From Triticum aestivum (taxonomy: Eukaryota; Streptophyta; Magnoliopsida; Poales; Poaceae), in NCBI RefSeq assembly GCF_018294505.1, contig NC_057795.1, positions 226,842,826 through 226,906,825 of the forward strand: DNA of 64,000 bases, in the 5' to 3' direction. How positions within the stretch are numbered: the stretch's first letter is position 1; every line of letters starts with the position of its first letter. Shown piece by piece: positions 12,799 to 23,928 of the stretch. Under the pieces are notes generated by a model, which made no database searches, was not told where the DNA came from, and was given only the letters and a program-made list of their open reading frames with translations. The position numbers and the translations under genes were made by a program.

Positions 12799-13140
12799 CC
12801 ATGCGAGCAACCAAACGCGGTGCGCAAAGGCGTTGCTACCATCCAGGGAGAGGATATGCATGCAACCAATCAACACACATATGTTGATTTTTTGCCTGCG
12901 TATGCTCAGCCAGACTTAACTGAGACAAGTATGCAAATGGGCAAAAAACAATGTGATCAACCAAACGCATCCCTAAGGTAGCCTATAGTCGTCGCGCCCT
13001 GACAAGGTCCTAAAAATTGTGGGCTTCTGGGTCTCCAAAAGACCTCGCCGACGTGTCTTTGGTATTGCGCTTCTGACGAGATTCCTCCACCGATGTGTCT
13101 TGGGTCAAAGGTACGCAGTGACGTGTTCGACGAATCATTT
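12799..13140. other. unassigned DNA, possible DNA-transposon remnant
   Basis: No gene is visible. The motif CAACCAAACGC occurs twice (about 12810 and 12957), the second within CAACCAAACGCATCCCTAA, which looks like the inverted end of a Harbinger-type MITE. No matching left end was found, so this is only a suggestion. Confidence 0.3.
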
Positions 13141-13294
13141 TTTAACATAGTATAGACGCAAGCGCTCATACATACGCGTATACACTCAAATTGTAAAATA
13201 AATCCAGAAATAATGCGAGCACCAGGATTTGAACCCTAGTGGGCTGGGGATACCACTATCCTCTAACCATCAATGATAGGTCGGTTCGCGTCAG
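13141..13294 (-). mobile_element. tRNA-derived SINE (Au-SINE-like), internally shortened
   Basis: On the minus strand it contains an A-box-like ATGGTTAGAG (13261-13270), a B box GGTTCAAATCC (13225-13235), then GTGCTCGCATTATTTCTGG, and ends in TATGTTAAAAAA. This order matches the Au SINE of grasses as I know it, but the middle is much shorter than usual. A 7-bp repeat ATCATTT flanks it (13134-13140 and 13295-13301). The tRNA-like part does not make a functional tRNA. Confidence 0.6.
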
Positions 13295-13384
13295 ATCATT
13301 TATTATGGAAGGTCTAAATCCATGCACTTCTTTTGAGGGGAATGCCATCTCGGCGCATTTTATTGATGAGCCAACTGAGTTACA

Positions 13385-13772
13385 TCATGTATTACAAAAG
13401 GAAGCAAAAACTTTGGGGGGGTCATCCTCCCAAAAAATAACCAAGTTCGAATCATACACATATTTTGCTAAATTATGCACCACCTGGTTCGCATCCCTAG
13501 GGCAATGCTGAAAATATATACTAGTAGTAGTTTGAGCTTTTGCAAATACTTCTGCCATTGTAATTGAGTAAGGGCCGAACAGATCCAATTGACCATTGCA
13601 TGCATGTATCAACTTCAACGAGTCTGATTCCACCACCACTCCAGAGCAGCCCAGGGTTTCGAGTAAATGGAATCCCTTGAGCGGCCAAAGCTTCTGTCGA
13701 GGCCGCGCCCAGTACACGTGATATTAGGTTAGCTACACCCATAATAGCCTCGCCTAAGTTGTTGTGCAGAAC
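13385..13772 (-). pseudogene. L1-type LINE fragment: RNase H-like C-terminus
   Basis: Two overlapping minus-strand frames (about 13521-13772 and 13385-13717) together read as the RNase H-like domain (RVT_3) that ends many plant L1 ORF2 proteins. Recognisable parts are EAIMGVANLISRVLGAASTE, GCSGVVVESDSLKLIHAC with the catalytic Asp, and HCPRDANQVVHNLAK. A frameshift near 13680 separates them. The 3' untranslated part reaches about 13320. Single-exon host genes of the RVT_3 family are an alternative, but the frameshift and the surrounding LINE debris argue for a LINE. Confidence 0.55.
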
Positions 13773-13934
13773 CTTTCTTTTAGAGTACGCAATCGTGTAC
13801 CTTAGCTTTATAGAAGGCAGAAATATGTACAAGAAGTTGATGATTACACCAAGGCCCTGGTACCACACTCGTGGTCACCGACCAGCCCTCGGTACTTCAC
13901 TCCTAAAACTCTACTCTACTACTCACAGAAGATG
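13773..13934 (-). mobile_element. 3' end of LINE A, split by CRM-like copy 2
   Basis: The minus strand shows a typical Triticeae L1 3' end, with CTTCTATAAAGCTAAGG, GCGTACTC and an A-rich tail (AAAAGAAAG, near 13773). The element continues on the far side of copy 2 at 22567-22850. The duplicated AGATG (13930-13934, 22567-22571) marks the insertion point. Confidence 0.6.
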
Positions 13935-14330
13935 TGATGTAGGGTGGAACCCTATAGCGTCGATCTTTCACGTTTGGAGTGGATCCTACGGGGAATCACG
14001 AAGAACACGCGGAAGCACAAAGGGAAAACACGGGGAAAACGAGAGAGAATCACTCAACCAACAAGGAATCGATCACACAAGTGCTAGATCACCACACACA
14101 TCGAGTAACATATGATCCACAATCAACAAAGGGAAAGGATACAACGGAATCGTTCTTCTCCAAGAGGAGGCCTTGATGTTCTTCCCTAAAGAGGGGTCTT
14201 GAATCCGCTTGGGGATCTTCTCCGGAGAGGTCCTGATCTCCGAGGAGAAGTATCCAAGTGGATGAGCAAAGGCTCTCACACAGACATGAGCTAATCCAAT
14301 GCTAAGTCTCAAAAGGAGGAGGAGGAGTCC

Positions 14331-14338
14331 TATTTATA
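14331..14338 (-). promoter_or_regulatory. TATA box of copy 2 LTR, overlapping the stop codon
   Basis: Minus-strand TATAAATA followed by GG, about 30 bp before the likely transcription start. The same site is at 21930-21937 in the 5' LTR. Its TAA (14334-14336) ends the polyprotein. Confidence 0.6.
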
Positions 14339-17300
14339 GGCTAGGGGGCGAAGGGGTACACGGGCTCAGCCCAACACGTGCACACAGGCGCTGGCCGGAT
14401 GATCCGGGTCCGAAGCCGGATGATCCGGGCTGGTCCGGATGATCCGGGTGGAGGCCCGGATGATCCGGAGACTCGGCTGGTGGAGGCGCAGGGCCGGATG
14501 TCTGGCTGGCGGTCCGGACGTCCGGGCAGGGTCCGGATGATCCGGGACGGGGTCCGGATGATCCGGCTTCAGGGGGGAGGCTTCTGTAGTCTTCGGTCAA
14601 ATTAGCCGGATCGTCCGGGCCGGGGTCCGGATCGTCCGGGCTCTGTCCGGATCGTCCGGGCCGCCGTCCGGATCGTCCGGCCACCCTGGTCCTTGGTGCT
14701 TTTTCCTCTCCGTCTTCATGCATGTCTTCCGCTTCCGGTTCTCCTTGCTTCCTAGCTTCTTCACGGTGATCTCCTTGGTACCTGAGTATGCATAGCGTTT
14801 CCGTTTGAGGTAGTAACCATATCTCATGTGAATCAAAAGGGAATTGTGAGAGGAGTGATGTCACCTCGGTTTCAAGAGCTCTTGCACGTGCTCGAGTCAT
14901 AGGTCCTTGAGGGGTTGGATGTGTTGCTGTAGAGTCCATGGGGATGATGGAAGGATGCTCCGCATCATATCCCCTCCCTTCGAAAGGATCCGACCTCGAA
15001 TCTAGATCTTCATCACCATGGAAAGGCGAGAGGTCTTTGACGCTGAAGGTGTCGCTCACGTTGTACTTGTTGCTTGGTAGGTCGAGCTTGTAGGCGTTGT
15101 TGTTGTAGCGTGCTAACACCTTGAAGGGTCCATCGGCTCGAGGTAGTAGTTTGGAGTTGGTCGCTAGTCGTTGTACTTGGTGCTCGATGGTGTTTCTTGT
15201 ATCTTCATGCATCTTCTTGATGTAGCTTGCACGGGAACTTGCGTCGAGATTGGTGCACTCTTGTAGAGGAAGAGGTAGAATGTCCAATGGGGACAATGGG
15301 TTGAAGCCGTAGACGACCTCGAAGGGGGACTTGCCAGTAGTCGTATGTCTTGCGCGGTTGTAGGCGTACTCGGCGATGGGTAGACACGCCTCCCACTCCT
15401 TGATGTTCTTCTTGATTAACATGCGAAGTAGAGTGGAGAGAGTCCGGTTCGTCACCTCCGTTTCGCCATCGGTTTGAGGATGGTATGCGGATGAGAACAA
15501 GAGCGTGATTCCTAGCTTGGTGCATAGGGTCTTCCAAAAGTAACTCAAGAACTTGACGTCGCGGTCGGAGACGATTGTATTTGGTACTCCATGGAGGCAC
15601 AAGATTTCCCTACAAAAGAGATTTGCAATATGTGAAGCATCGTCTACCTTGTTGCAAGGAATGAAATGTGCCATCTTAGAAAATCTATCCACAACAACAA
15701 AAACGGAATCCTTTCCATTTTGAGTTCTAGGCAAACCAAGTACAAAATCCATGCTAATGTCTTCCCATGGTTGATAGGGAATGGGAAGAGGCATGTAAAG
15801 ACCATGAGATTGAGCTTTAGACTTAGCTTTGCGACATGTAGAGCATCGGTTTGTGAAGCGTGATACGTTGCGGAACATCTTGGGCCAAAAGTAGTTCTTG
15901 GAGATCGTGGCAAAAGTCTTGTCGCGTCCAAAGTGTCCCATGAGTCCACCTCCATGACCCTCTTGCAAAAGTAGCAAATGAAGAGAAGACTCGGGAATGC
16001 ATAGTTTGTTAGCTCTCATAAGATAACCATCCTTGATGTAGTAATGTTCCCAAGATGTATGTGTCAAACATTTAGCATAATGAGGTGCAAAAGATGGATC
16101 ACTAGCATACAAGTCTTTTATGTGCTCAAAGCCAATGACATTCAACTCAAGTTTAGTCACGAGTGTGCATATGCGAGAAAGTGCATCGGCAACTACATTT
16201 TCCTTACCCTTAATGTACTTAATCACATATGGGAAAGATTCAATAAATTCACTCGATTTTGCATGACGCTTGTTCAATTTAGTTTGACCTTTTAAGTACT
16301 TAAGCGTTTCATGATCGGTATGGATGACAAATTCATGAGGTCTAAGATAATGTTCCCAAACATGTAGGACACGCACTAAAGCATACAATTCTTTGTCATA
16401 TACGGGATAGTTAAGTTGAGCACCGGAGAGTTTTTCACTAAAATAAGCAATGGCTCGTTTTTCTTGCATCAAAACTCCGCCAATTCCGGTACCACTTGCA
16501 TCACAATGAACCTGAAAAGTTTTGTCAAAATTGGGCAAAGCAAGAATCGGAGCATGAGTAAGCAAAGACTTGAGCTCATCAAAAGCGGTTGATTACAAAG
16601 TTCCCCAAACAAAAGGAGTATTCTTCTTGCTCAAAGCATGCAAAGGAGCGGCTATTGTGCTAAAGTTTTTCACAAATCGGCGATAAAATCCTGCAAGGCC
16701 AAGGAAACTACGCACTTGTTGCAAATTGGTTGGTTGGGGCCAAGTTTTAATTGCCTCAATTTTAGTTTCGTCAACATGAACACCTTTTGAAGAGACAACA
16801 AATCCCAAGAAAACCACTTTGTCAACACCAAACGTGCATTTTTTCAAATTTGCATAAAGGCTTTCCTTGCGAAGGGTTTGCAAAACAGATTTAACATGAT
16901 TAATATGGTCTTTCATCGTTTTGCTAAACACAAGAATGTCATCAAAGTAAACCACAACAAATACTCCAATGTAAGGTCTAAGCACATGATGCATAAGACG
17001 CACGAAGGTACCGGGAGCTTCCGATAAACCCATAGGGATAACTAACCACTCATATAAGCCAAATTTGGTTTTAAAAGCAGTTTTCCATTCATCACCTTCT
17101 TGAATGCGAATTTGATAATAGCCACTTTTAAGATCTATTTTTGAGAAAAAGTTGGCTCCACTAAGTTCATCAAGCATATCATCTAAGCGAGGAATGGGAT
17201 GCCTATAGCGAACGGTAATAGCATTTATAGGTCTACAATCGGAACACAAGCGGAAACTTCCATCGGGCTTAGGCACAAGTATAACGGGAACGGCCCAAGG

Positions 17301-20042
17301 GCTTAAGCTTTCACGTACATGACCATTGTCGATGAGTTGTTGTACTTGTCGTTGAATCTCCTTGGTTTCTTCGGGATTGACTCGGTATGGAGCTTTGTTT
17401 GGAAGTAGCGCTCCGGGGATGAGGTCGATTCGATGCTCAATGCCTCGTAGAGGAGGTAGACCCGGAGGTAGCTCATCGGGGAAAACATCTTGGAATTCCT
17501 GCAAAAGAGATTGAAACACTAAAGGTAGCTCGTGAGAAGTGTTAGTTTTTGGTTCTCCATCCTTGCACACAAGGACAAAGTGCATCACACTCGATGGGTT
17601 CTCACACACTTCTCTTATCTCACTTTTGGTGGCGAATAGGATGAGGTTTTTCTCTCTAGGCGAAGAGGCGCTCATATTTGGCTTGTGGCTCTCACTCACT
17701 TTTGGGTGGGTGACTTTCTCACTCTTCTCTCCATGGTGGGTGGCTTGCTTGTCTATCACTTGACTAGGAGACATAGGTCGTAGCACATACTCCTTCCCTT
17801 TCATCTTGAAGCTATAGTGATTGGTTCGCCCATTGTGGATGACACCACGGTCGAATTGCCATGGTCGACCAAGAAGGAGGTGGCAAACGGTCATTGGGAC
17901 CACATCACATTCCGAAGTGTCTTCATAAGCACCTATTTTGAAAGAGACTTGGACCGTATGCTCGACTCGTATAGTGCCGGAGTCACTTAGCCATTGAACC
18001 TTGTAGGGGTGCGGGTGCTTCTTCTTGATCAATTGAAGCTTGGAGCATAGTTCTTCGCTTGCCAAGTTGTGGCAACTACCTCCATCGATGATGACCTTGA
18101 CGGATCGTCCATTGATGCCGGACTTTGTGTGGAAGATGTGGCATCGTTGGTCTTCTTCTTGTTGATGTTGAAGTGTCGAGACCTTGGAGACAACAAGAGC
18201 GGGGCTCGTATCTTCATCACAAAAGACTTGATCATCTTCATCCTCGTTCACTCGCCGTTGCATGGCCACTTTCTCAATAGCTTCCATTTCATCTTCACTC
18301 ATTGAGTCGTAGGTGCCGTCGTCGTTGAGGATCATGGTGCGCTTGTTGGTGCATTCATAGGACTTGTGGCCTCGGCCGCCGCAAGTGAAACACTTAAAGG
18401 AGCTTGTCTTGACGGTCTCATCGGTTGGAGTAGATGATGAAGCACGCGGCTTGAGGTTGCTCGTAGTAGGAGGAAGACGACTTGAACTTGTGGAAGTTTT
18501 CTTGTAACTTGACTTGTCGTCGTTGCTTGGAGAAGGCTTGGTTGATGTCGAAGTTGGAGTAGTTGTTGAAGCTTGGTTGTTGGAGAAGCCGTGTGTCTTG
18601 TAGGAGTACTTGGCATACTTGAAGTCATCTTGCACTTGACATTCCGCCTTTGTAGCTTGATGCACGAGCTCAATGAGGTTGGAGTAGGGTTGGAAGTCGG
18701 CGATCTTCTTGATGGGATGATTGAGTCCATTCAAGAATCGTGCCATTGTTTGCTCATCATCTTCCGTGACATTGGCTCGAATCATGGCAATCTCCATTTC
18801 CTTGTAGTATTCTTCAACACTCTTTGTTCCTTGCTTGAGGAGTTGTAGCTTCTTGAAGAGATCGCGGTTGTAGTAGGTTGGCACAAAACGTGCTCGCATG
18901 ACATCCTTCATTTGAGCCCAAGTGGTGATTGGAGGTTCACCTCTTGCTTCCCGGTGTTCAAGGACTTGTTCCCACCATATGAGCACATAGTCTTGGAACT
19001 CAAGTGATGCCATAACGATCTTCTTCTCTTCCTCATAGTTGTGCAAACGAAAGATTTTGTCGACCTTCAATGCCCATGAGAGGTACTCTTCCGGATCATT
19101 GCTTCCCTTGAACTTGGGCATTGTGAACTTGAGCTTGCCATAGCGTTGCTCTTCATTATGTTGTTGGAGATGGTGATGATGACGTCCTTGGCGTGGAGGG
19201 TAGTCATCCTCATGTTGCTCTTGGCGCGGAGGAAGTCCATGATCAACTTGCTCTTGTTGAACTTGAGGTTGAAGGGGAGCTTGACGAGCTTGAGGAGGGG
19301 CTTGTGGAGCTTGCCGTTGCGCACGCGGATGGTAGTTCCTCTCTTGGATTTCTTCTCGAAGGGCTTCCTCTTGATTGCGCCGTTTGCGATTGCGGTTGGC
19401 GATGGCTCGACTTGATTCTTGAAGGGCACGTTGCGCCTCAAGCGCTTGCGCTTCTCATTGTTGTTGTTGAAGACGTTGAGCCTCAGCGTCTTGTTCTTCT
19501 TGGTGTAGATGCGCTCATTCTTCTTCTTGGCGCCGAAGTCGTTGCCATTCTTGAGCTTGAGCAAAAGCCACTTGGTTTGATTGATGGCGAGGGACTTGCT
19601 CATCGTCTTGCTCTTGTGACTGCTTGTCATGTAGCGGGTTGTGAGGTGCATGACGGTCTTGATGCGCGGCTCGTCGAAGAATGGCCGAAGACGGTGTACT
19701 TGAGCCGGAGAAGGTGTCATCGGGGTGTCGACTCGAGCGGCTCCGTCTTGAGGAGGAAGAAGTGGAATGATGTCGGTTCCTCATCAAGGCGCGGATCTCG
19801 TCCATTCTTGCATCATTTTCTTGCTTGTGAGAGTCGAACTTGTCGTCGAAGTAGTCTCTTGTATGTTGCTCGGAGAGTCGCAAGTCGGTGGCGAGGTTGT
19901 CGATGCGGTCGCTCATAGCTTGTTGCTCTTGGTGTAACGCCCTTTGAGCACCAAAGAGGTGGCTCTTTGTGATGAATGATGACATGTCGTCGCCGTTCTC
20001 GATGAGAGGTGGATTTGTAGAAGAACTTGGCCTATCCATCAT
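14334..20042 (-). pseudogene. CRM-like gag-pol polyprotein with three nonsense mutations
   Basis: A single frame of about 1900 codons, starting MMDRPSSSTN (20042 or 20039), is interrupted only by TGA 19515-19517, TGA 19455-19457 and TAA 16593-16595. By comparison with neighbouring codons and copy 1, these are CGA, CGA and CAA changed by C-to-T. Order: N-terminal Gln/Arg-rich coiled-coil gag, gag core (EEYYKEMEIAMIRANV), CCHC knuckle (CFTCGGRGHKSYEC), protease ([11 protein letters not shown]), reverse transcriptase ([13 protein letters not shown]), RNase H (CDASGTGIGG), integrase ([10 protein letters not shown]...CSTC, then [23 protein letters not shown]). The tail has GPMTRARARALETEV and a Pro/Asp/Gly/Ser-rich end coded by the LTR repeat array. 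No frameshift was found. Confidence 0.85.
14393..14690. repeat. minisatellite of quasi-palindromic CCGGAT-N-ATCCGG units in U3
   Basis: About twelve units of CCGGATGATCCGG or CCGGATCGTCCGG separated by 1-30 bp. Each unit is nearly its own reverse complement. The array is repeated in the other LTR (21992-22280), and four more units occur in the leader (21154-21235). It is very CpG-dense and overlaps the coding region, where it gives GSSG/PDDPD-type peptide repeats. Confidence 0.85.
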
Positions 20043-21533
20043 ACCAAGTAAAATTGTGAGTGGTAGAAGGAGAAGAACTAATACCAATGTACCTTTGACC
20101 TAAGTTGAAGATGAATCAAGTTCACTCAAATGTGGACAATGAAATAGCACTATTGGTACCAATCCTTGTCGATTCTCACACCTACACAAGTAAAAGCTTT
20201 TGGTGGAGCTTGGTTAGGATGGTGGTACAAAATTGATTGCAATTGTTAGCTTGACTCAAAAATGTTGAAAAGGATTCGCAAATTCGCAAATGTAACAAGT
20301 AGACCAAGCAAGTAGTGGTACATGGAAACACACACGCAAATAGATAAATGGGATTGTGCAAACCAAAAGTGAGCCAAAATGTGGAATCCACGAAAATGCT
20401 CTTGTTGCACAATACTAGAGAGACACTAGCACGATTGCACAATAGGCGGATACGGAGCTTGTGCACAACCTACTAGGCAAAAATGCAACGATCTCTATCC
20501 CAAGTATGCTATATGTATGGTATTTCGGTGCAATGATCCAAGATGATCTTATATGACAATCTTAATGTTGTATGATGCTATGCTTCTTGTTCATAAGCTC
20601 TTTGCTTATCTTTCCTCTTTGCTTAAAAGCTTGAGTGGCTCTTTCTCTTGTGAGCTCTTTTCTTATGCAAACTTCACGAACCAAGATAGCAATTGTGTAT
20701 GCGATGACAACTTTGTGACACACAAGTTGATTCCGAGATATGCACCATGATGATATGTATGATATGGGGTATGCTTACTAATGTGCACAAGTCACGTTGC
20801 CGGCAATACTCAATGGCTAGTCTCGATGGGTAAGCAACGCAAAAGATGGTATATGATGGTTATCAATGCAATTGCAAGGTATGACAAAGATGTGGACGAA
20901 GTTACCGTCCGCAGCGAAGATGAGTAGTCGACGAAAATGAGCGGTAGTTGTTGATGTCGCACCGCGCCTAAATAGCCGAAACACAAAAGGACACGGAAAT
21001 CTCACTCAAATTCTCGAACCCAAAGTCGAATGGTAGTACGGAGGTTGTGTTGCTGGGGTTTGGCAGGTGGAAGTGTTGGTGGTTGGGGTGGGGGAGTATG
21101 TGGACGTAGGTGGTGGTGGTGGAGGACTGCAAAAATGCAGTTTCGGCAGAGGAAGCCGGATGATCCGGGCCAGGAGCCGGATGATCCGGGCGTGTCCGGA
21201 TGATCCGGGCCAGGGTCCGGATGATCCGGGCAGGTCAAACACGGTCGGGAACTGTTCGGGAAGAACTCGAAAACGGCGAGAAATTCGGCGATTCCGCGGA
21301 TTTTGGATGGATTTCGAGGGGAACAAGGTGGGGAAAAGCAAGATCCACGAGTTACACACCGAATCCACGGATCAAAATCAACAAAACATCATCAAAACTA
21401 ACAAATCGCAAAAAAAATTGGGGGCTATTTTTGGTGGGGATTTTCAGATTTAGGACGAAAACAACAAAATCAAGCTAGAAAACACGGGGTAGGGGCTCCA
21501 AAAACGTGATCAACGTGGCTCATGATACCAAGA
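20043..21533 (-). other. 5' untranslated leader of copy 2 with primer binding site
   Basis: About 1.5 kb without a credible ORF. The primer binding site TGGTATCATGAGCC lies at about 21517-21530, three bases after the LTR end. Four CCGGATGATCCGG units occur at 21154-21235. Confidence 0.65.
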
Positions 21534-22566
21534 TGATGTAGGGTGGAACCCTATAGCGTCGATCTTTCACGTTTGGAGTGGATCCTACGGGGAATCATGA
21601 AGAACACGCGGAAGCACAAAGGGAAAACACGGGGAAAACGAGAGAGAATCACTCAACCAACAAGGAATCGATCACACAAGTGCTAGATCACCACACACAT
21701 CGAGTAACATATGACCCACAATCAACAAAGGGAAAGGATACAACAGAATCGTTCTTCTCCAAGAGGAGGCCTTGATGTTCTTCCCTAAAGAGGGGTCTTG
21801 AATCCGCTTGGGGATCTTCTCCGGAGAGGTCCTGATCTCCGAGGAGAAGTATCCAAGTGGATGAGCAAAGGCTCTCACACAAACATGAGCTAATCCAATG
21901 CTAAGTCTCAAAAGGAGGAGGAGGAGTCCTATTTATAGGCTAGGGGGCGAAGGGGTACACGGGCTCAGCCCAACACGCGCACACAGGCGCTGGCCGGATG
22001 ATCCGGGTCCGAAGCCGGATGATCCGGGCTGGTCCGGATGATCCGGGTGGAGGCCCGGATGATCCGGAGACTCGGCTGGTGGAGGCGCAGGGCCGGATGT
22101 CCGGCTGGCGGTCCGGACGTCCGGGCAGGGTCCGGATGATCCGGGACGGGGTCCGGAGGATCCGGCTTCAGGAGGGAGGCTTCTGTAGTCTTCGGTCGAA
22201 TTAGCCGGATCGTCCGGGACGGGGTCCGGATCGTCCAGGCTCTGTCCGGATCGTCCGGGCCGCCGTCCGGATCGTCCGGCCACCCTGGTCCTTGGTGCTT
22301 TTTCCTCTCCGTCTTCATGCATGTCTTCCGCTTCCGGTTCTCCTTGCTTCCTAGCTTCTTCACGGTGAACTCCTTGGTACCTGAGTATGCATAGCGTTTC
22401 CGTTTGAGATAGTAACCATGTCTCATGTGAATCGAAAGGGAATTGTGAGAGGAGTGATGTCACCTCGGTTTCAAGAGCTCTTGCACATGCTCGAGTCATA
22501 GGTCCTTGAGGGGTTGGATGTGTTGCTGTAGAGTCCATGGGGATGATGGAAGGATGCTCCGCATCA
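21534..22566 (-). repeat. 5' LTR of CRM-like copy 2
   Basis: 1033 bp, matching 13935-14967 with about 16 substitutions counted by eye and no length difference. Confidence 0.9.
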
Positions 22567-22850
22567 AGATGTTTACTTCATGTCCTCCCGCCCTAACCCA
22601 AGAACGTAGATCGTCAAAGATCCGACAGGTGAAGTTGATGACTGTCGAGACCTCCCTCATCGGACCGAACACTAATCCGTTGCGATGCTTCCAAAGGCTT
22701 CAACAAATGAGCATTACGACCGAGTCAAAGCCCTTTCTGTTTTCCTTCGGCATTTGCTTTCGAGCCTGCAACCACCACTCTACAATCTTGTCATTCGTCG
22801 TTGGTATCAAGATGATGTTGATCCTGACCCGGAGGAAACAACAATGCCAA
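22567..22850 (-). pseudogene. LINE A, ORF2 C-terminal fragment
   Basis: On the minus strand the frame reads WWLQARKQMPKENRKGFDS, a cysteine-containing stretch and SLWKHRNGLVFGPMREVST, the conserved C-terminal segment of plant L1 ORF2 proteins. It is one side of the LINE split by copy 2; the 3' end lies at 13773-13934. Its 5' side is cut by the LINE B insertion. Confidence 0.6.
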
Positions 22851-22866
22851 ATTTACCGTCCACACC

Positions 22867-23828
22867 TTTTTTTTAAAGAAAGTTCGAGCTTTATTCATTA
22901 GAAATAATCATTACATCGTTTATGAGGATTGGTACAATTGCATTATGTGGTTCCTCAAACCAATCAAAAATGAATGAAAATCTAGCCAACTTGGCAAGTT
23001 CATGAGCAACTTTATTTGCTTCTCTATTATAATGCTCGAATCTAGAAATAGGAAAATCGCAAGCTAAGTGAAAACAGTCATCAAAAATTGCAGCTGCTGC
23101 CCCCGATGATCGTCCTCCTTCGTTCATGGTCTCAATCACCTCCATATTATCCGAGTTAATAATTATGCGATTACAACCCGTCCTTTGCGCAAGCGATAGG
23201 CCAAATTTTAACCCAAAGCTTCAGCCATCAACACATCTGCACACCAGTCAATCTTACCATTCCCCCCACCGATGAACCTACCTTTGTCATCTCTTAAGAC
23301 AGCCCGATCGTACCCTTGAGAAGGTCGTGATCAAAAGAAGCATCAACGTTAAGTTTAACGAATCCCGTCGGGGGATTAGACCATCCTCCTCTTTTAATGG
23401 AAACCTTCGGCGAGGAGGCATTAACAAAATTGGCAGCGAGAGCGCGTATCCCCATGGATATCTGTTGTGCATTCTGAGTAGTCTCATTGTGTACCAATTT
23501 GCGCCTTTCCCACCACAAGTACCAGGTTGATATGGCAATCATGTCACGCACATTACGAGTGCCCATAATACATAGTTCCTGATCTGGTAATGAAAGTAAA
23601 TATTTTAAGATTGCCTCACCCGCATAGTCTATTTTACAAGCTCTGTCGATAATATCGTCCATCCCTAGTCTTCTCCAGACTTCTTTTGCTCTGTCACATA
23701 GAAACAACAAATGTTTTGTGTCTTCTGGCCCAGATGAGCAGGCAGGACACTTAGGCGAGACTTTCACATGTCTATTAGCTAAGTTAACACGACACGAAAT
23801 AGTGCCGTCAAGTGTACGCCAAATAAAT
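22867..23828 (-). mobile_element. LINE B: 5'-truncated L1-type LINE with 16-bp target duplication
   Basis: This 962-bp insertion is flanked by identical 16-bp copies of ATTTACCGTCCACACC (22851-22866 and 23829-23844). On the minus strand it ends AATAAAGCTCGAACTTTC plus eight A residues, the normal tail of Triticeae LINEs. Only the C-terminal part of ORF2 remains, so it was truncated at the 5' end during target-primed reverse transcription. Confidence 0.9.
22891..23825 (-). pseudogene. LINE B ORF2 remnant (zf-RVT and RNase H-like domains)
   Basis: The minus-strand frame opens at the truncation point with RTLDGTISCRVNLANRHV. It continues through the zinc-binding reverse-transcriptase end domain (CPACSSGPEDTKHLLFLC) and WYLWWERRKLVHNE into an RNase H-like domain (KLNVDASFDHD, INSDNMEVIETMNEG, NREANKVAHELAKLARFS), stopping at 22891. 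One-base frameshifts near 23298 and 23220 break it. No reverse transcriptase core or endonuclease remains. Confidence 0.8.
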
Positions 23829-23928
23829 ATTTACCGTCCACACCAAAATCCATGCACTTAACCAAAAACGCCCCTCACGTGGAACAAACGGTTAAACACC
23901 CAGCCCCCTAAAAAAACACCCAGCCTCC

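Larger units (their letters stand above)
13935..14967 (-). repeat. 3' LTR of CRM-like copy 2
   Basis: 1033 bp, containing the last 211 codons of the polyprotein, an array of CCGGATGATCCGG-type units (14393-14690) and a TATA box TATAAATA (14331-14338, minus strand). The polyprotein stop TAA (14334-14336) lies inside this TATA box. Confidence 0.9.
13935..22566 (-). mobile_element. complete CRM-like Gypsy retrotransposon, copy 2 (different family)
   Basis: An 8.63-kb element in reverse orientation. LTRs of 1033 bp at 13935-14967 and 21534-22566 begin TGATGCGGAGC and end CCTACATCA on the minus strand. The target duplication AGATG is at 13930-13934 and 22567-22571. The primer binding site is TGGTATCATGAGCC and the polypurine tract GAAGGGAGGGGATA. 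The polyprotein lacks a chromodomain and runs deep into the 3' LTR, as in copy 1, but sequence and LTRs differ enough for a separate family. About 16 LTR differences by eye (1.5%) point to a recent insertion. It sits inside LINE A. Confidence 0.85.

Noticed and set aside
12804..12980. Complete Harbinger MITE
   Set aside because: Only one candidate end (CAACCAAACGCATCCC) is visible; no matching inverted end or TAA duplication was found on the left.
13221..13275. Possible tRNA gene (B box GGTTCAAATCC on the minus strand)
   Set aside because: No cloverleaf can be formed; the boxes are followed by a SINE body and A-rich tail.
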